The translations under genes were made by a program, and so were the position numbers. This document shows, one piece after another, positions 51,978-60,859 of a DNA stretch of 64,000 nt. The notes beneath the pieces are model-generated. The model saw only the letters and a list, made by a program, of their open reading frames with translations, had not been told where the DNA came from and made no database searches. Each line of letters begins with the position of its first letter. Positions within the stretch are counted from its first letter, which is position 1. Location of the stretch: positions 1 through 64,000 of the forward strand of contig NZ_LMIR01000004.1 of assembly GCF_001429165.1 (NCBI RefSeq). Reading direction: 5' to 3'. The stretch comes from Agromyces sp. Root81 (GTDB lineage: Bacteria > Actinomycetota > Actinomycetes > Actinomycetales > Microbacteriaceae).

Positions 51978-53219
51978 TCAGAACCTGATCGCATCGATCA
52001 CCTTCACCCGAACCGCGCCGAGCGCCGGCAGGAGTCCGGCGAGCGCCCCGACTGCAACGGCGGCCGCGATGCCGATCAGTGCCGCCTCGACCGGGAACCC
52101 GGGCATGTCCTGCACCTCGGCGCCGCCGAGCGCCATGCCCATGAGCGGGCTCCGCACGAGCGCGATCGCCGCGCCCACGCCGACGACTCCCGCGACGAAC
52201 GTGCCGACCACGGTCTCCATCAGCACCGAGAAGAACACCCGCCCGGCCGTGGCACCGAACGACCGCCTGATGCCGATCTCGCGGATGCGTCCACGCACCG
52301 TGACGAGTGCGATCGTGAGGAGGCCGAGTGCACCGAGCAGCAGGATGACGACCGCGACGCCGATGACCATGAGCTTGAGTGGCAGGAACGGATCGCCTTC
52401 TTGAGCGGCGTAGTCGCTGCGCCATCCGTCGACCGTGGCGCCCTCACCGAGCTCGGACTTGAACGTGCGCTTCACCGACTCGGTGAGCTCCTCGGCCGAG
52501 CCGTCTGGAATCCACATCTCGTACGACGGCATGTAGGGACCCGTCATCGGATCAGGGGTCGCGGGCTGCAACGGAAGGAAGGAGTCGGTCAGCATGAACC
52601 CGGTCGGTTCGGAATCCCATTCGCTCTGCGCGGGCGTCACACCCGTGATGACGCCGGTGACCCGCCCGTTGCCGACCAGCTCGATCGTGGGGTGCGTCGA
52701 GAGCGCTGGGCTCCCCAGCCGCTTCCAGAAGGCTTCGTTGACGATGACGGCAGGCGCCAGACGATCGGCATCGCGTTCGGTGAACCAGGCACCCTCTGCC
52801 AGGCGGACACGGTGCATCAGCCCGTAGTCGGGATCGACGACCTGCATGGCCACCGGCACCGCGCCATCGGCGAACTGCACCGTGAGGTTGCCGTACCCCG
52901 ACCGGCTCGCGTACTCGATCCCATGCCGCTCGAGCGTGGTCTGCCACGCGGCGGCCACCGCCTCGTTGTCGGGCGTTCCACTCCCGGTGCTGACGTTCAT
53001 CGACACGGTGGCGGGTCGGCCGCCGAATCGCTCCGACGTCTCACGACCCGCCTGTTCGGCGATCGCGCCCGCCCCGACGACGGTCGTGAGCGCGCACACC
53101 GCGACTGCGACGCCGATCAGCGAGAGCAGCACGCGTCCGCGGTGGATGCGAAGTTCTTCGAGGGCCTCGACGATGGTGCTCACGATGCCCGTCGCCATGC
53201 GCGCGAACCAGCCGGTCAT
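51978..53219 (-). CDS. MacB-like ABC transporter permease
   Basis: 413 residues: N-terminal membrane segment near 29-50 (LLSLIGVAVAVCALTTVVGA), a large extracellular MacB-PCD-like domain (55-270), then three membrane segments near 280-310, 335-360 and 380-405 with the FtsX fold (RGRIREIGIRRSFGATAGRV near 320). No ATPase domain. Third gene of a periplasm-facing efflux-type set (HlyD-like, ATPase, permease); start overlaps the ATPase stop (ATGA). Substrate cannot be inferred. Confidence 0.88.
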   Translation of the reverse strand: MTGWFARMATGIVSTIVEALEELRIHRGRVLLSLIGVAVAVCALTTVVGAGAIAEQAGRETSERFGGRPATVSMNVSTGSGTPDNEAVAAAWQTTLERHGIEYASRSGYGNLTVQFADGAVPVAMQVVDPDYGLMHRVRLAEGAWFTERDADRLAPAVIVNEAFWKRLGSPALSTHPTIELVGNGRVTGVITGVTPAQSEWDSEPTGFMLTDSFLPLQPATPDPMTGPYMPSYEMWIPDGSAEELTESVKRTFKSELGEGATVDGWRSDYAAQEGDPFLPLKLMVIGVAVVILLLGALGLLTIALVTVRGRIREIGIRRSFGATAGRVFFSVLMETVVGTFVAGVVGVGAAIALVRSPLMGMALGGAEVQDMPGFPVEAALIGIAAAVAVGALAGLLPALGAVRVKVIDAIRF

Positions 53220-53947
53220 GCGGCGGCCTCGGCTTCTGCCTCGACGGTCGTGCTCGCGTCAGCGGCATCCGCTGCCTCGAGCCTGCCGGCCTGCAGCAGG
53301 AAGTGCCGGTTCGATCGCGCCGCGATCGCGGGGTCGTGCGTGATCGTCACGAGCGCGGCGCCCGTCTCGGCCGCGACGGCCTCGATGAGCGCCATCACTT
53401 CGGCGCCCGTCTCGAGATCGAGGGCGCCCGTCGGTTCGTCGGCGAGGATGAGCCGCGGCTTGCGCACGAGCGCCCGCGCGATCGCCACGCGCTGCTGCTC
53501 GCCGCCCGACAGCCGTTCGGGCTTCGTCGTGAGCCGTTCGCCGAGTCCGACGCGTTCGAGCATGTCCCGGGCGATGCGCTCGCGCCGCCAGAACTCCCGG
53601 CCGCCCGAGTAGAGCAGCGGGGTCTGCACGTTCTCGAGCGCGGTGCGGCCCGGCAGCAGGTTGAACTGCTGGAACACGAAGCCGACCTCGCGACCGCGCA
53701 ACCGATCGCGAGCCCCGCTGCCGATACGGCGCACATCGTGGCCGAGGAAGGCGAGCTCGCCCTCGGTCGGGGCGTCGAGCAGGCCGAGGAGATTCAGCAG
53801 GGTGGACTTGCCCGACCCTGAGCGGCCGACGATCGAGACCCGGTCGCCCTCGGCGACCGTGAGGTCGACGCCCGAGAGGATCGTGAGCGGACGCCCGTCG
53901 GGCAGCTCCACCGTGCGGCCGACGCCGCGTGCTTCGACGAGCGTCAT
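53216..53947 (-). CDS. ABC transporter ATPase, LolD/MacB type
   Basis: 243 residues. Walker A VGRSGSGKSTLLNLLG near 42, FVFQQFNLLPGRTALENV near 95, signature LSGGEQQRVAIARALV near 145, Walker B RLILADEPTGALDLETG and switch His in VTITHDPAIAARSN. Typical partner of FtsX-type permeases. ATG 53947 overlaps the HlyD-like stop (ATGA). Confidence 0.93.
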   Translation of the reverse strand: MTLVEARGVGRTVELPDGRPLTILSGVDLTVAEGDRVSIVGRSGSGKSTLLNLLGLLDAPTEGELAFLGHDVRRIGSGARDRLRGREVGFVFQQFNLLPGRTALENVQTPLLYSGGREFWRRERIARDMLERVGLGERLTTKPERLSGGEQQRVAIARALVRKPRLILADEPTGALDLETGAEVMALIEAVAAETGAALVTITHDPAIAARSNRHFLLQAGRLEAADAADASTTVEAEAEAAA

Positions 53948-55020
53948 TGGGTCGGGGTTCCGCACATCATCGAACCGTCAGGACCCTGCACGCAGGTCTC
54001 CTGTCCGGTCTCCCCCGGCGCTCCGGGCACGAACTGCAACACCTGGTCGCCCTCGGCGACGCCCTCGACGACCTCGACCTGCGTACCGTCGCTGAGGCCG
54101 AGTTTCACTGGCTGCTCGACGCGCTCGCCGTCGGGCGTCACGAGCCAGACGACGCCCGTCTCGGCACCGCCCTCGACCGCGGTGATCGGCACCACGAGCA
54201 CGTCGGCTGCACTGCCCGCCGAGATCTTCACCTGGGCCGAGAGTCCGGGGAACACGCGCACGTCGCCCGGCACCGCGCAGCGCACGGTCGTACCGCCGCC
54301 GGATGCTTGGCCGCCCGTGCCGCCCGCACCGCCATCGCCTCCCGCTCCGGCGCCGGCGCCGGTCGAACTGCCGGCACCCGACAGCGGCGTGGTGATCACG
54401 AGGCCGCCGCACGTGAACGGCGCCGGGCCGCCCGCGATCGTCACGAGCGCCTCGGTCGGCGCGCTCGTCAGCCGGTACTGCTGCTCGGGGCTGAGCGTCG
54501 CGGTGACGTTGAAGCTCGGCGGCGCCACCTGCCCCGTGACATCGCCTGTCGCGACCGGCTGACCCGTGATGACGTCGAGCGAGGACAGCACGCCCGCCGA
54601 CGGCGCCAGCACCTTCTCGAAGTGGAACGAGGGCTTCGGCGTCGTCATCGTCGGCATGCCGTCGGGCCCGACGGTCTCGACCGGCTCGACCTTGTCCTCG
54701 ACCTTGATGTCGTAGAGCTTCTGCCCGGCGGAGACCTGCTGCCCCGCGGCGACGAACACCTCATCGACCGCACCCGTGCCGGTCGCCTTGACGGGCGCCG
54801 ACGCATCCGCGTTGACCGTGCCCGTCAGCACCACGTCGTTCGCGATCGAGCCGCGCGCGACCGCCACCTGCGGTTCGGACACGCTGCCGGTCGGCATGAT
54901 CGCCTCGGCGTCGGCCTCGGCGCGATCGGGGAAGAAGGCGAGCTTCGCGAGCGCGATCGCGATCACCGCCACCAGCACGATTCGAACGGTCGGGAAGATC
55001 CACTTGCGCCAGACGCCCAC
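53944..55020 (-). CDS. HlyD/RND-type periplasmic adaptor-like protein
   Basis: 358 residues: one N-terminal membrane anchor (IVLVAVIAIALAKLAFF, about 14-30), a biotinyl-lipoyl-like segment (AVDEVFVAAGQQVSAGQKLY near 85), a long Gly-rich loop (GAGGDGGAGGTGGQASGGG near 240) and a C-terminal beta domain. It links to the MacB-like permease in the same operon. Cys residues near the C-terminus (ETCVQGPDGSMMC) could form a disulfide. GTG 55020 has AAGGAG four bases upstream. Confidence 0.85.
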   Translation of the reverse strand: MGVWRKWIFPTVRIVLVAVIAIALAKLAFFPDRAEADAEAIMPTGSVSEPQVAVARGSIANDVVLTGTVNADASAPVKATGTGAVDEVFVAAGQQVSAGQKLYDIKVEDKVEPVETVGPDGMPTMTTPKPSFHFEKVLAPSAGVLSSLDVITGQPVATGDVTGQVAPPSFNVTATLSPEQQYRLTSAPTEALVTIAGGPAPFTCGGLVITTPLSGAGSSTGAGAGAGGDGGAGGTGGQASGGGTTVRCAVPGDVRVFPGLSAQVKISAGSAADVLVVPITAVEGGAETGVVWLVTPDGERVEQPVKLGLSDGTQVEVVEGVAEGDQVLQFVPGAPGETGQETCVQGPDGSMMCGTPTQ

Positions 55021-55073
55021 GGCACTCCTTGTCGGGTCGCCCGGGCGGGAAGGGTCGCCCGGGCATCTTTCCC

Positions 55074-55121
55074 ACCCTATGGAGTCGACCCGACTCGCGG
55101 AATCCCCCTCAGGGAGGATTC
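55074..55121 (-). promoter_or_regulatory. Promoter and inverted repeat of the MacB-like efflux operon
   Basis: -35 TTCCGC (55097-55102), 17-bp spacer, -10 TAGGGT (55074-55079) on the minus strand. An inverted repeat with GAATCC/GGATTC arms (55100-55121) overlaps the -35 and is a candidate repressor site. Confidence 0.45.
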
Positions 55122-55165
55122 GGGGTCATCCCCGAGTCCCGGCTTCCGCGAAGCACCGGAATGCG

Positions 55166-55193
55166 GAACGGCCCGTCCGAAGACGGGCCGTTC
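55166..55193 (-). terminator. Hairpin terminator after RNase J
   Basis: Arms GAACGGCCCGTC and GACGGGCCGTTC (12 bp, perfect) with a TTCG loop on the minus strand, 21 bases past the rnj stop. No U-tract. It shares GAACGGCCCG with the rplT terminator. Confidence 0.8.
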
Positions 55194-55214
55194 TGCGGTG
55201 TCGTGAACGCCGGA

Positions 55215-56891
55215 CTACGCCTCGATGACGAGTGGCACGAGCATCGGCCGACGACGCAGGCGACGGTTCACCCAGCCGCCCATCACCCGCCGCACGATCT
55301 GCGACAGCGCGTGCGAGTCGCGCACGCCGTTCTGTGCGGCCTCGGCGAGGGCGTCGATGATCTTGGGCTTGACGTCGTCGAAGACCGAGTCGTCCTCGGC
55401 GAATCCGCGCGCGTGGATCTCGGGACCGGTGATGACGCGGCCCGTCGAGGCGTCGACCACGACGATGACCGAGATGAAGCCCTCCTCGGCGAGGATGCGG
55501 CGGTCCTTCAGGTCGGCGTCGGTGATCTCGCCGACGGTCGAACCGTCGACGTACACGAACCCGAGGTCGAGCTGGCCGACGGCGCTCAGCACGCCGCCGC
55601 GCAGGTCGTACACCGTGCCGTTCTCGCCGATGAAGGTGTTCTTCTCGGGGATGCCGGTGTCCTGCGCGAGCTTCGCGTTCGCGAAGAGGTGGCGGTACTC
55701 GCCGTGGATCGGGAGCACGTTCTTCGGCTTCAGGATGTTGTAGCAGTAGAGCAGCTCGCCGGCGGCCGCGTGGCCGGAGACGTGCACCTTCGCGTTCGCC
55801 TTGTGCACGACGTTCGCACCGAGCTTCGTGAGTCCGTCGATGACGCGGTAGACCGCGTTCTCGTTGCCGGGGATCAGGCTCGACGCGAGGATCACCGTGT
55901 CGCCCTCGCCGATCTCGATCTGGTGGTCGCGGTTGGCCATGCGCGAGAGCACGGCCATCGGCTCGCCCTGCGAACCGGTCGACATGTAGACGATCTCGTC
56001 GTCGGGGACGTTGCCGGCCTTCTTGTAGTCGATCAGCACGCCCTCGGGCACCTGCAGGTAGCCGAGCTCGGCAGCGATGGTCATGTTGCGCACCATGCTG
56101 CGGCCGAGCAGCGCGACTCGACGGTGATTCGCCCACGCGGCGTCGAGCACCTGCTGCACCCGGTGCACGTGGCTCGAGAAGCTCGCGACGATGACGCGGC
56201 GCGGTGCACGGTTGATGACCTCGTCGAGCACGGGGCCGATCGAGCGCTCGAGCGGCGTGAAGCCCGGGACATCCGCGTTCGTGGAGTCGACCATGAAGAC
56301 GTCGACGCCCTCTTCGCCGAGGCGCGCGAACTCGCGCAGGTCGGTGAGGCGGCCGTCGAGCGGCAGCTGGTCCATCTTGAAGTCGCCCGTCGCGAGCACG
56401 GTGCCCGCGTCGGTCTTGATCGCCACGGCGAGCGCATCGGGGATCGAGTGGTTGACGGCGATGAACTCGAGACGGAACGGGCCGATCTCTTCGCGCCCGC
56501 CCTCTTTCACCGTGAGGGTGTACGGCTTGATGCGATGCTCTTTGAGCTTCGCCTCGATGAGCGCGAGCGTCAGCTGCGACCCGATCAGGGGGATGTCGCC
56601 GCGGAGCTTCAGCAGGTACGGCACGGCGCCGATGTGGTCCTCGTGACCGTGGGTGAGCACGACGCCGACGATGTCGTCGAGGCGGCTCTTCAGGAAGCCG
56701 AAGTCGGGCAGGATCAGGTCGACGCCCGGCTGGTGCTCTTCGGGGAAGAGCACGCCGCAGTCGACGATGAGGATCTTGCCGTCGATCTCGTAGCTGGTCA
56801 TGTTGCGGCCGACCTCCCCCAGGCCGCCGATGGGGATGATGCGGAGCGTTCCGGCCTCGAGCGGGGCGGGATCGATGACGACGTCGGGCAT
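55215..56891 (-). CDS. rnj: Ribonuclease J
   Basis: 5' exonuclease/endonuclease central to RNA decay and rRNA maturation; 558 residues. Metallo-beta-lactamase zinc site VLTHGHEDHIGAVPYL near 80-95, then FIAVNHSIPDALA and ATGDFKMDQ; beta-CASP domain (HVHRVQQVLDAAW, STGSQGEPMAVL); NVLPIHGEYRHL; and the C-terminal beta domain. Complete. Just upstream of dapA's end in the leftward direction, a regular neighbour. Confidence 0.97.
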   Translation of the reverse strand: MPDVVIDPAPLEAGTLRIIPIGGLGEVGRNMTSYEIDGKILIVDCGVLFPEEHQPGVDLILPDFGFLKSRLDDIVGVVLTHGHEDHIGAVPYLLKLRGDIPLIGSQLTLALIEAKLKEHRIKPYTLTVKEGGREEIGPFRLEFIAVNHSIPDALAVAIKTDAGTVLATGDFKMDQLPLDGRLTDLREFARLGEEGVDVFMVDSTNADVPGFTPLERSIGPVLDEVINRAPRRVIVASFSSHVHRVQQVLDAAWANHRRVALLGRSMVRNMTIAAELGYLQVPEGVLIDYKKAGNVPDDEIVYMSTGSQGEPMAVLSRMANRDHQIEIGEGDTVILASSLIPGNENAVYRVIDGLTKLGANVVHKANAKVHVSGHAAAGELLYCYNILKPKNVLPIHGEYRHLFANAKLAQDTGIPEKNTFIGENGTVYDLRGGVLSAVGQLDLGFVYVDGSTVGEITDADLKDRRILAEEGFISVIVVVDASTGRVITGPEIHARGFAEDDSVFDDVKPKIIDALAEAAQNGVRDSHALSQIVRRVMGGWVNRRLRRRPMLVPLVIEA

Positions 56892-56997
56892 GGGCCCTCC
56901 TTCTGTTGCGGTGTTCAGTTCGGTGCCGGCCCTGTGACCGGCGGATGTCTCGGGCGGATGTCAGAGCGGGCAGGTGCGCGCCGCGGCATCCGCTGGT

Positions 56998-57972
56998 TCA
57001 GCGGGTGGTTCCGGCGACCTTCGGCAGCGCGCCACCGGCTGCGGCGTTTCGGTCGGGACGGAAGTTGTGGAAGTCGACGCCCGGGATGCCCGTCACGTGG
57101 TCGATCTCATCCTCGATGAGGGCGGCCTCCCACTCTTCGGGACCGACGAGGGGCAGGCGCACGCGAGGGCTCGAGATGCGGCCGAGGCCGTGCAGGATGT
57201 ACTTCGCCGCGACGGTGCCAGGCACGTGGGTCATGGTGGCCCTCACGAGCGGCTCGAGCTGCTGGTGGGCGGCCGTGGCCGTGGTGAGGTCGCCGCGGTT
57301 CACGGCGTCGACGATCGTGCGGTACGGCGCCGGCGCGATGTTCGCGGTGACGCCGATGAGGCCCGTCGCGCCGATCGCGAGGTGCGGCAGCACGTTCGCA
57401 TCGTCGCCCGAGAAGTACATGAGGTCGGTCTGGTTCAGCACCCGGCTCACCTCGGAGAAGTCGCCCTTGGCGTCTTTCACGGCGAGGATGTTGGGGTGCT
57501 TTGCGAGCCGCAGGATCGTCTCGTACTTGATGGGCACGCCCGTGCGGCCGGGGATGTCGTAGAGGATGACCGGCAGGTCGGTGGCGTCGGCCACGAGCCG
57601 GAAGTGCGTGAGGATGCCGGCCTGTGTCGGCTTGTTGTAGTACGGCGTGACGATCATGATGCCGTCGGCGCCGACGCGCTCGGAGTGCTTGTACAGCTCG
57701 ATCGCGTGCGCGGTCTCGTTCGACCCGCCGCCCGTGATGATCTTGGCGCGGCCCGCGGCGACATCCTTGCCGACCTCGACCAGCCGGATCTTCTCGGGGT
57801 CGGTGAGCGTCGAGGTCTCACCCGTGGTGCCCGTGACGACGATGCCGTCGGCGCCCGCCGAGATGACGTCGTCGATGTGCTTCTCGACCCCGGGCCAATC
57901 GACTTCGCCGTCCGCCGTCATCGGCGTGACGAGCGCGACGAGCACTTGTCCGAAGGGATTCTCTGAGGTCAC
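56998..57972 (-). CDS. dapA: 4-hydroxy-tetrahydrodipicolinate synthase
   Basis: First committed step to lysine and diaminopimelate. 324 residues of TIM barrel: GTTGETSTLTD near 48, YYNKPTQAGIL near 113, YDIPGRTGV near 140 and the Schiff-base Lys in ILAVKDAKGD near 168. GTG 57972 is used; TACGCT (57980-57985) ends 7 bases before it, although GGAG also precedes the codon, so leaderless or short-leader start are both possible. A C-terminal ~25-residue tail is low-complexity. Confidence 0.96.
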   Translation of the reverse strand: MTSENPFGQVLVALVTPMTADGEVDWPGVEKHIDDVISAGADGIVVTGTTGETSTLTDPEKIRLVEVGKDVAAGRAKIITGGGSNETAHAIELYKHSERVGADGIMIVTPYYNKPTQAGILTHFRLVADATDLPVILYDIPGRTGVPIKYETILRLAKHPNILAVKDAKGDFSEVSRVLNQTDLMYFSGDDANVLPHLAIGATGLIGVTANIAPAPYRTIVDAVNRGDLTTATAAHQQLEPLVRATMTHVPGTVAAKYILHGLGRISSPRVRLPLVGPEEWEAALIEDEIDHVTGIPGVDFHNFRPDRNAAAGGALPKVAGTTR

Positions 57973-58086
57973 GCTCTCCAGCGTATCGGTTCGGCCCCGC
58001 GGGGCGGGTCACGGCGGCGCTCGCCCCGCTCTCACCGCTGCGCCCTGCAGCTGCCAGTCTCGGTCGGGAGCTTCCCCATGCCCTTC

Positions 58087-58156
58087 CTGCGGATATACGA
58101 TCCGGCGCGCCGCCAGGGTCCGCAAATCCGCGGGGTGTCGGATCGTATATCCGCAG
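58087..58156. repeat. 70-bp palindrome, copy 1 (right of dapA)
   Basis: CTGCGGATATACGATCCG at 58087-58104 and its exact complement CGGATCGTATATCCGCAG at 58139-58156 enclose 34 bases. Copy 2 at 59243-59312 has the same arms and the same inner length but a different inner sequence. The two bracket the DUF559 gene. Confidence 0.92.
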
Positions 58157-58234
58157 TTCTGCACGACGGGCGGCGGGAGGCGCCGCAGAGAAGTTGCTCG
58201 GACCAGCGACGGGTGACAGAACCACGACCTCGGA

Positions 58235-59116
58235 TCAGCCGGCCGTGCGAATGCTCTCGGCCCAACTGTCGATGTGCAGCCCACGACGACACTTCTCGAG
58301 GATCGCCGCTTCGACTGCGGGCCAGTCGTACACGACGAGCGCGTAATCGAACCGAAGGGTGTCGAAGCCGAGTCCGGCCGCCACGGCGTCACGCACCCGG
58401 TCCTTATGGCGACTCTCGGCGCCCTCGTGCCCCGGTCGCCCGTCGACCTCGATGATCAGACGGTCGCCGAGCACGAAGTCGACGCGACCGACTCCGACGA
58501 TCTCGACCTGCGCCGTGAGCGTGATCCCGAGCCGATGCAAACGCACCTTCATCAGTGATTCGAGGCCGCTCTCCGACTCCGCACTGGCCAGGTCGACGAG
58601 CCAGGATCTGGACTCGGCGATCCGCGACCTCAGTCGAGAGAGGTCGGTGCGCGACAGTCGCCGCAGCCGGAGCGCTGATTCGAGTGCGGCGAAGAATGCG
58701 TCCTCACCGATGCACAACAACAGCTGAGTGAGAGCGTCGACGAGGCAGACACGGCCTGCCGAGACATCCGCTTCGCCCCAATGACTCACGCAGGTGCAGC
58801 CGACGTGAGGAAATGCGTGTCCATGGGGCGGGAGGGCGACATGCACCTGCTCGTCGTTCGGCAGCACCCAGAGGCCGGCCTCGCGCGCCACGGAGACGCA
58901 GCCGAGCACGCCACCGTGGGCGACCGCGGTGCGGAGTTCGTCGGGCGCGTCACTCGCCACATACACGCCGCGGCGTGCACGTTCGATCCCGCCTGAGCGC
59001 ACAGCACGCGCAATCGCCGCGCGCCCGATGCCGTGCGCCGCGAGCTCGCGAGCACTCGCCAGTCCTCCGAGTCGGGCGCAGACGGCAAGGACTGCTGTCG
59101 ATGAAGTAGCCGCCAT
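58235..59116 (-). CDS. AbiEi-like HTH plus DUF559 (PD-(D/E)XK) endonuclease-fold protein
   Basis: 293 residues. The first ~60 form an AbiEi-type winged helix (GGLASARELAAHGIGRAAIA, RARRGVYVAS). The last ~100 form a DUF559/Vsr-like nuclease fold: GVGRVDFVLGDRLIIEVDGR gives the D...E-x-D pattern near 215-232, followed by RHKDRVRDAVAAGLGFDTLR. Nuclease activity and a defence or toxin-antitoxin link are inferred from the families; no AbiEii-type toxin gene is beside it. Flanked by two 70-bp palindromes and inserted between dapA and dfrA, both core genes. ATG 59116 is used. Confidence 0.8.
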   Translation of the reverse strand: MAATSSTAVLAVCARLGGLASARELAAHGIGRAAIARAVRSGGIERARRGVYVASDAPDELRTAVAHGGVLGCVSVAREAGLWVLPNDEQVHVALPPHGHAFPHVGCTCVSHWGEADVSAGRVCLVDALTQLLLCIGEDAFFAALESALRLRRLSRTDLSRLRSRIAESRSWLVDLASAESESGLESLMKVRLHRLGITLTAQVEIVGVGRVDFVLGDRLIIEVDGRPGHEGAESRHKDRVRDAVAAGLGFDTLRFDYALVVYDWPAVEAAILEKCRRGLHIDSWAESIRTAG

Positions 59117-59242
59117 CGGGCGAGCATGCCGGTCGTCCGGACGACACGGGCGCCGGGTGCAGCATCGGTGTCCGAGCCGGTCGGTCACCACCTTGTGGAG
59201 GAGAAGTCGGCGCTGAGGGTCGGCCCACCTGCGGGCGCGCTA

Positions 59243-59312
59243 CTGCGGATATACGATCCGACACGCCGGTACCTCTTCAGAGTTCGCGGCGTGGCGGATC
59301 GTATATCCGCGG
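59243..59312. repeat. 70-bp palindrome, copy 2 (left of dfrA)
   Basis: CTGCGGATATACGATCCG at 59243-59260 and CGGATCGTATATCCGCGG at 59295-59312 (one mismatch in the last pair of positions) enclose 34 bases. The stem continues inward as CACGCC/GGCGTG. Near-identical arms to copy 1. Confidence 0.92.
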
Positions 59313-59345
59313 GAATGACGGCCGGTTGGTGAGGCGCCGGGCAGG

Positions 59346-59413
59346 GCGACAGAGGTCAGGCGTCAGGCGTCAGCGACAGAGGTCAGGCGTCAGGCGTCAG
59401 GCGTCAGGCGTCA
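59346..59413. repeat. Tandem heptamer and 27-bp repeats at the end of dfrA
   Basis: A 27-bp unit (GCGACAGAGGTCA followed by two GGCGTCA heptamers) occurs twice in perfect tandem (59346-59372, 59373-59399), then two more GGCGTCA units run to 59413. The final unit contains the dfrA stop codon (TGA on the minus strand). A candidate variable-number tandem repeat. Confidence 0.85.
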
Positions 59414-59935
59414 GGGGCGCTCGTAGCGGCGGAACTGGTAGCCGACGCCCGTGCGGGAGACCCGCGTTCCGGCATCGTCGGTGTCGACCAGCCGCCAGCT
59501 CAGGTCGATCGACGGGGCGTAGGCGTCGCCGGGGATGTCGAGGTCGAGCTCGGTGACCTCGAGACGGTCGGCGCGATCGATCAGGCGAGCGTAGAGCTCG
59601 CCGCCGCCGATGCCCCAAATCCATTCGGGGTCGGCTGCCGCGGCCAGCGCGAGCGCCTCGTCGATCGAGCCCGCACGAACCGCCCCCGAGGCCGCCCACC
59701 CCTCGTTGCGGGTGACGACGATGTTCACGCGCCCCGGCAGCGGCCGGAACCGCTCGGGCAGCGAGTCCCAGGTCTTCCGGCCCATCACGACGGGGCTGCC
59801 GAGGGTCGCGGCCTTGAAGTGGGCGAGGTCTTCTGGCAGGTGCCAGGGCATCACGCCGCCCGCCCCGATCACGCCGCCGTAGGCTTCGGCCCAGATGAGG
59901 CCGAGCTTCGGCCGCGAGGCATCCGTTCCGCTCAT
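59411..59935 (-). CDS. folA: Dihydrofolate reductase
   Basis: 174 residues; NADPH-dependent reduction of dihydrofolate made by Thy[31 protein letters not shown] has the family opening with W22-like Trp and the Asp/Glu after [26 protein letters not shown] and [11 protein letters not shown] follow. ATG 59935 overlaps the thyA stop (ATGA). The C-terminus YQFRRYERP ends exactly at the tandem repeat. Confidence 0.95.
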   Translation of the reverse strand: MSGTDASRPKLGLIWAEAYGGVIGAGGVMPWHLPEDLAHFKAATLGSPVVMGRKTWDSLPERFRPLPGRVNIVVTRNEGWAASGAVRAGSIDEALALAAAADPEWIWGIGGGELYARLIDRADRLEVTELDLDIPGDAYAPSIDLSWRLVDTDDAGTRVSRTGVGYQFRRYERP

Positions 59936-60741
59936 ACGGCGACGGCCGCGCGGATCGGCGGGTGGTGCTGGTAGCCCTCGACGACGAAGTCCTCGTATTC
60001 GTAGTCGAAGACCGAGTCGGGTGTGCGCGCCAGTCGCAGCGTCGGCGGTGCGTACGGCTCGCGGGTGAGCTGCTCCGTCACCTGCTCGACGTGGTTGTCG
60101 TAGATGTGGCAGTCGCCGCCGGTCCAGACGAAGTCGCCGACCTCGAGCCCGGTCTGCGCGGCGATCATGTGGGTCAGCAGCGCGTAGCTGGCGATGTTGA
60201 ACGGCACTCCGAGGAACATGTCGGCGCTGCGCTGGTAGAGCTGGCAGCTGAGCTTGCCGTCGGCGACGTAGAACTGGAACAGCGCATGGCACGGCGCGAG
60301 CGCCATGTCGGGGATGTCGGCGGGATTCCACGCCGAGACGATGAGGCGACGCGAGTCGGGGTTCGTGCGGATCTGCTCGATGACGTCGGAGACCTGATCG
60401 ATCGTCTCGCCCGACGGAGTCGGCCACGAGCGCCACTGCACGCCGTAGACGGGGCCGAGTTCGCCCGAGGCATCCGCCCATTCGTCCCAGATGGTGACGC
60501 CGTGCTCGCGCAGCCAGCCGACGTTCGACGAGCCCTGCAGGAACCACAGCAGCTCGTAGGCGATCGACTTGAAGTGCACGCGCTTGGTGGTGACGAGCGG
60601 AAAGCCCTGCGAGAGGTCGAACCGCAACTGGCGGCCGAACACGCTGCGCGTGCCGGTGCCCGTGCGATCGGTCTTGACGGCGCCGTGCTCGAGCACGTCG
60701 CGCAGCAGGTCTTCGTACGGGGTGGGGATCGTCTCGGCCAT
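59932..60741 (-). CDS. thyA: Thymidylate synthase
   Basis: 269 residues; makes dTMP and dihydrofolate. Catalytic Cys in [12 protein letters not shown] near 150, [10 protein letters not shown] near 130, [18 protein letters not shown] near 170 and [14 protein letters not shown] near 205. Folate-dependent ThyA type, paired with dihydrofolate reductase. TAGCCT (60749-60754) ends 7 bases before ATG 60741, so leaderless. Confidence 0.97.
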   Translation of the reverse strand: MAETIPTPYEDLLRDVLEHGAVKTDRTGTGTRSVFGRQLRFDLSQGFPLVTTKRVHFKSIAYELLWFLQGSSNVGWLREHGVTIWDEWADASGELGPVYGVQWRSWPTPSGETIDQVSDVIEQIRTNPDSRRLIVSAWNPADIPDMALAPCHALFQFYVADGKLSCQLYQRSADMFLGVPFNIASYALLTHMIAAQTGLEVGDFVWTGGDCHIYDNHVEQVTEQLTREPYAPPTLRLARTPDSVFDYEYEDFVVEGYQHHPPIRAAVAV

Positions 60742-60748
60742 CCCGACA

Positions 60749-60754
60749 AGGCTA
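60749..60754 (-). promoter_or_regulatory. -10 box of thyA, leaderless type
   Basis: TAGCCT ends 7 bases before ATG 60741; no clear -35. Confidence 0.5.
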
Positions 60755-60846
60755 ACCCGCCGCAGGCACAGGGCGGCAGAGGCGGGCGGGATGCCGCGGC
60801 ATCCGTCATGCATGGTCACACTCCGCCCGGCGCGACGCGGCCTGCG

Positions 60847-60852
60847 TACGCT
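60847..60852 (+). promoter_or_regulatory. -10 box of the thioredoxin-like gene, leaderless type
   Basis: TACGCT ends 7 bases before ATG 60860. Divergent from thyA. Confidence 0.5.
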
Positions 60853-60859
60853 CGACCGC

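Noticed and set aside
54761..55066. Leaderless frame starting ATG 55066, 7 bases after TAGGGT
   Set aside because: It would overlap the HlyD-like gene out of frame for almost all of its length and is Arg/Pro-rich. The promoter more likely gives a ~46-nt leader with the AAGGAG site before GTG 55020.
58087..59312. Insertion sequence
   Set aside because: There are inverted arms at both ends, but each is itself a palindrome and the gene inside is DUF559, not a transposase; no target-site duplication was identified.
59346..59413. CRISPR-like array
   Set aside because: Heptamer and 27-bp tandem repeats without spacers, and no cas genes; a simple tandem repeat.
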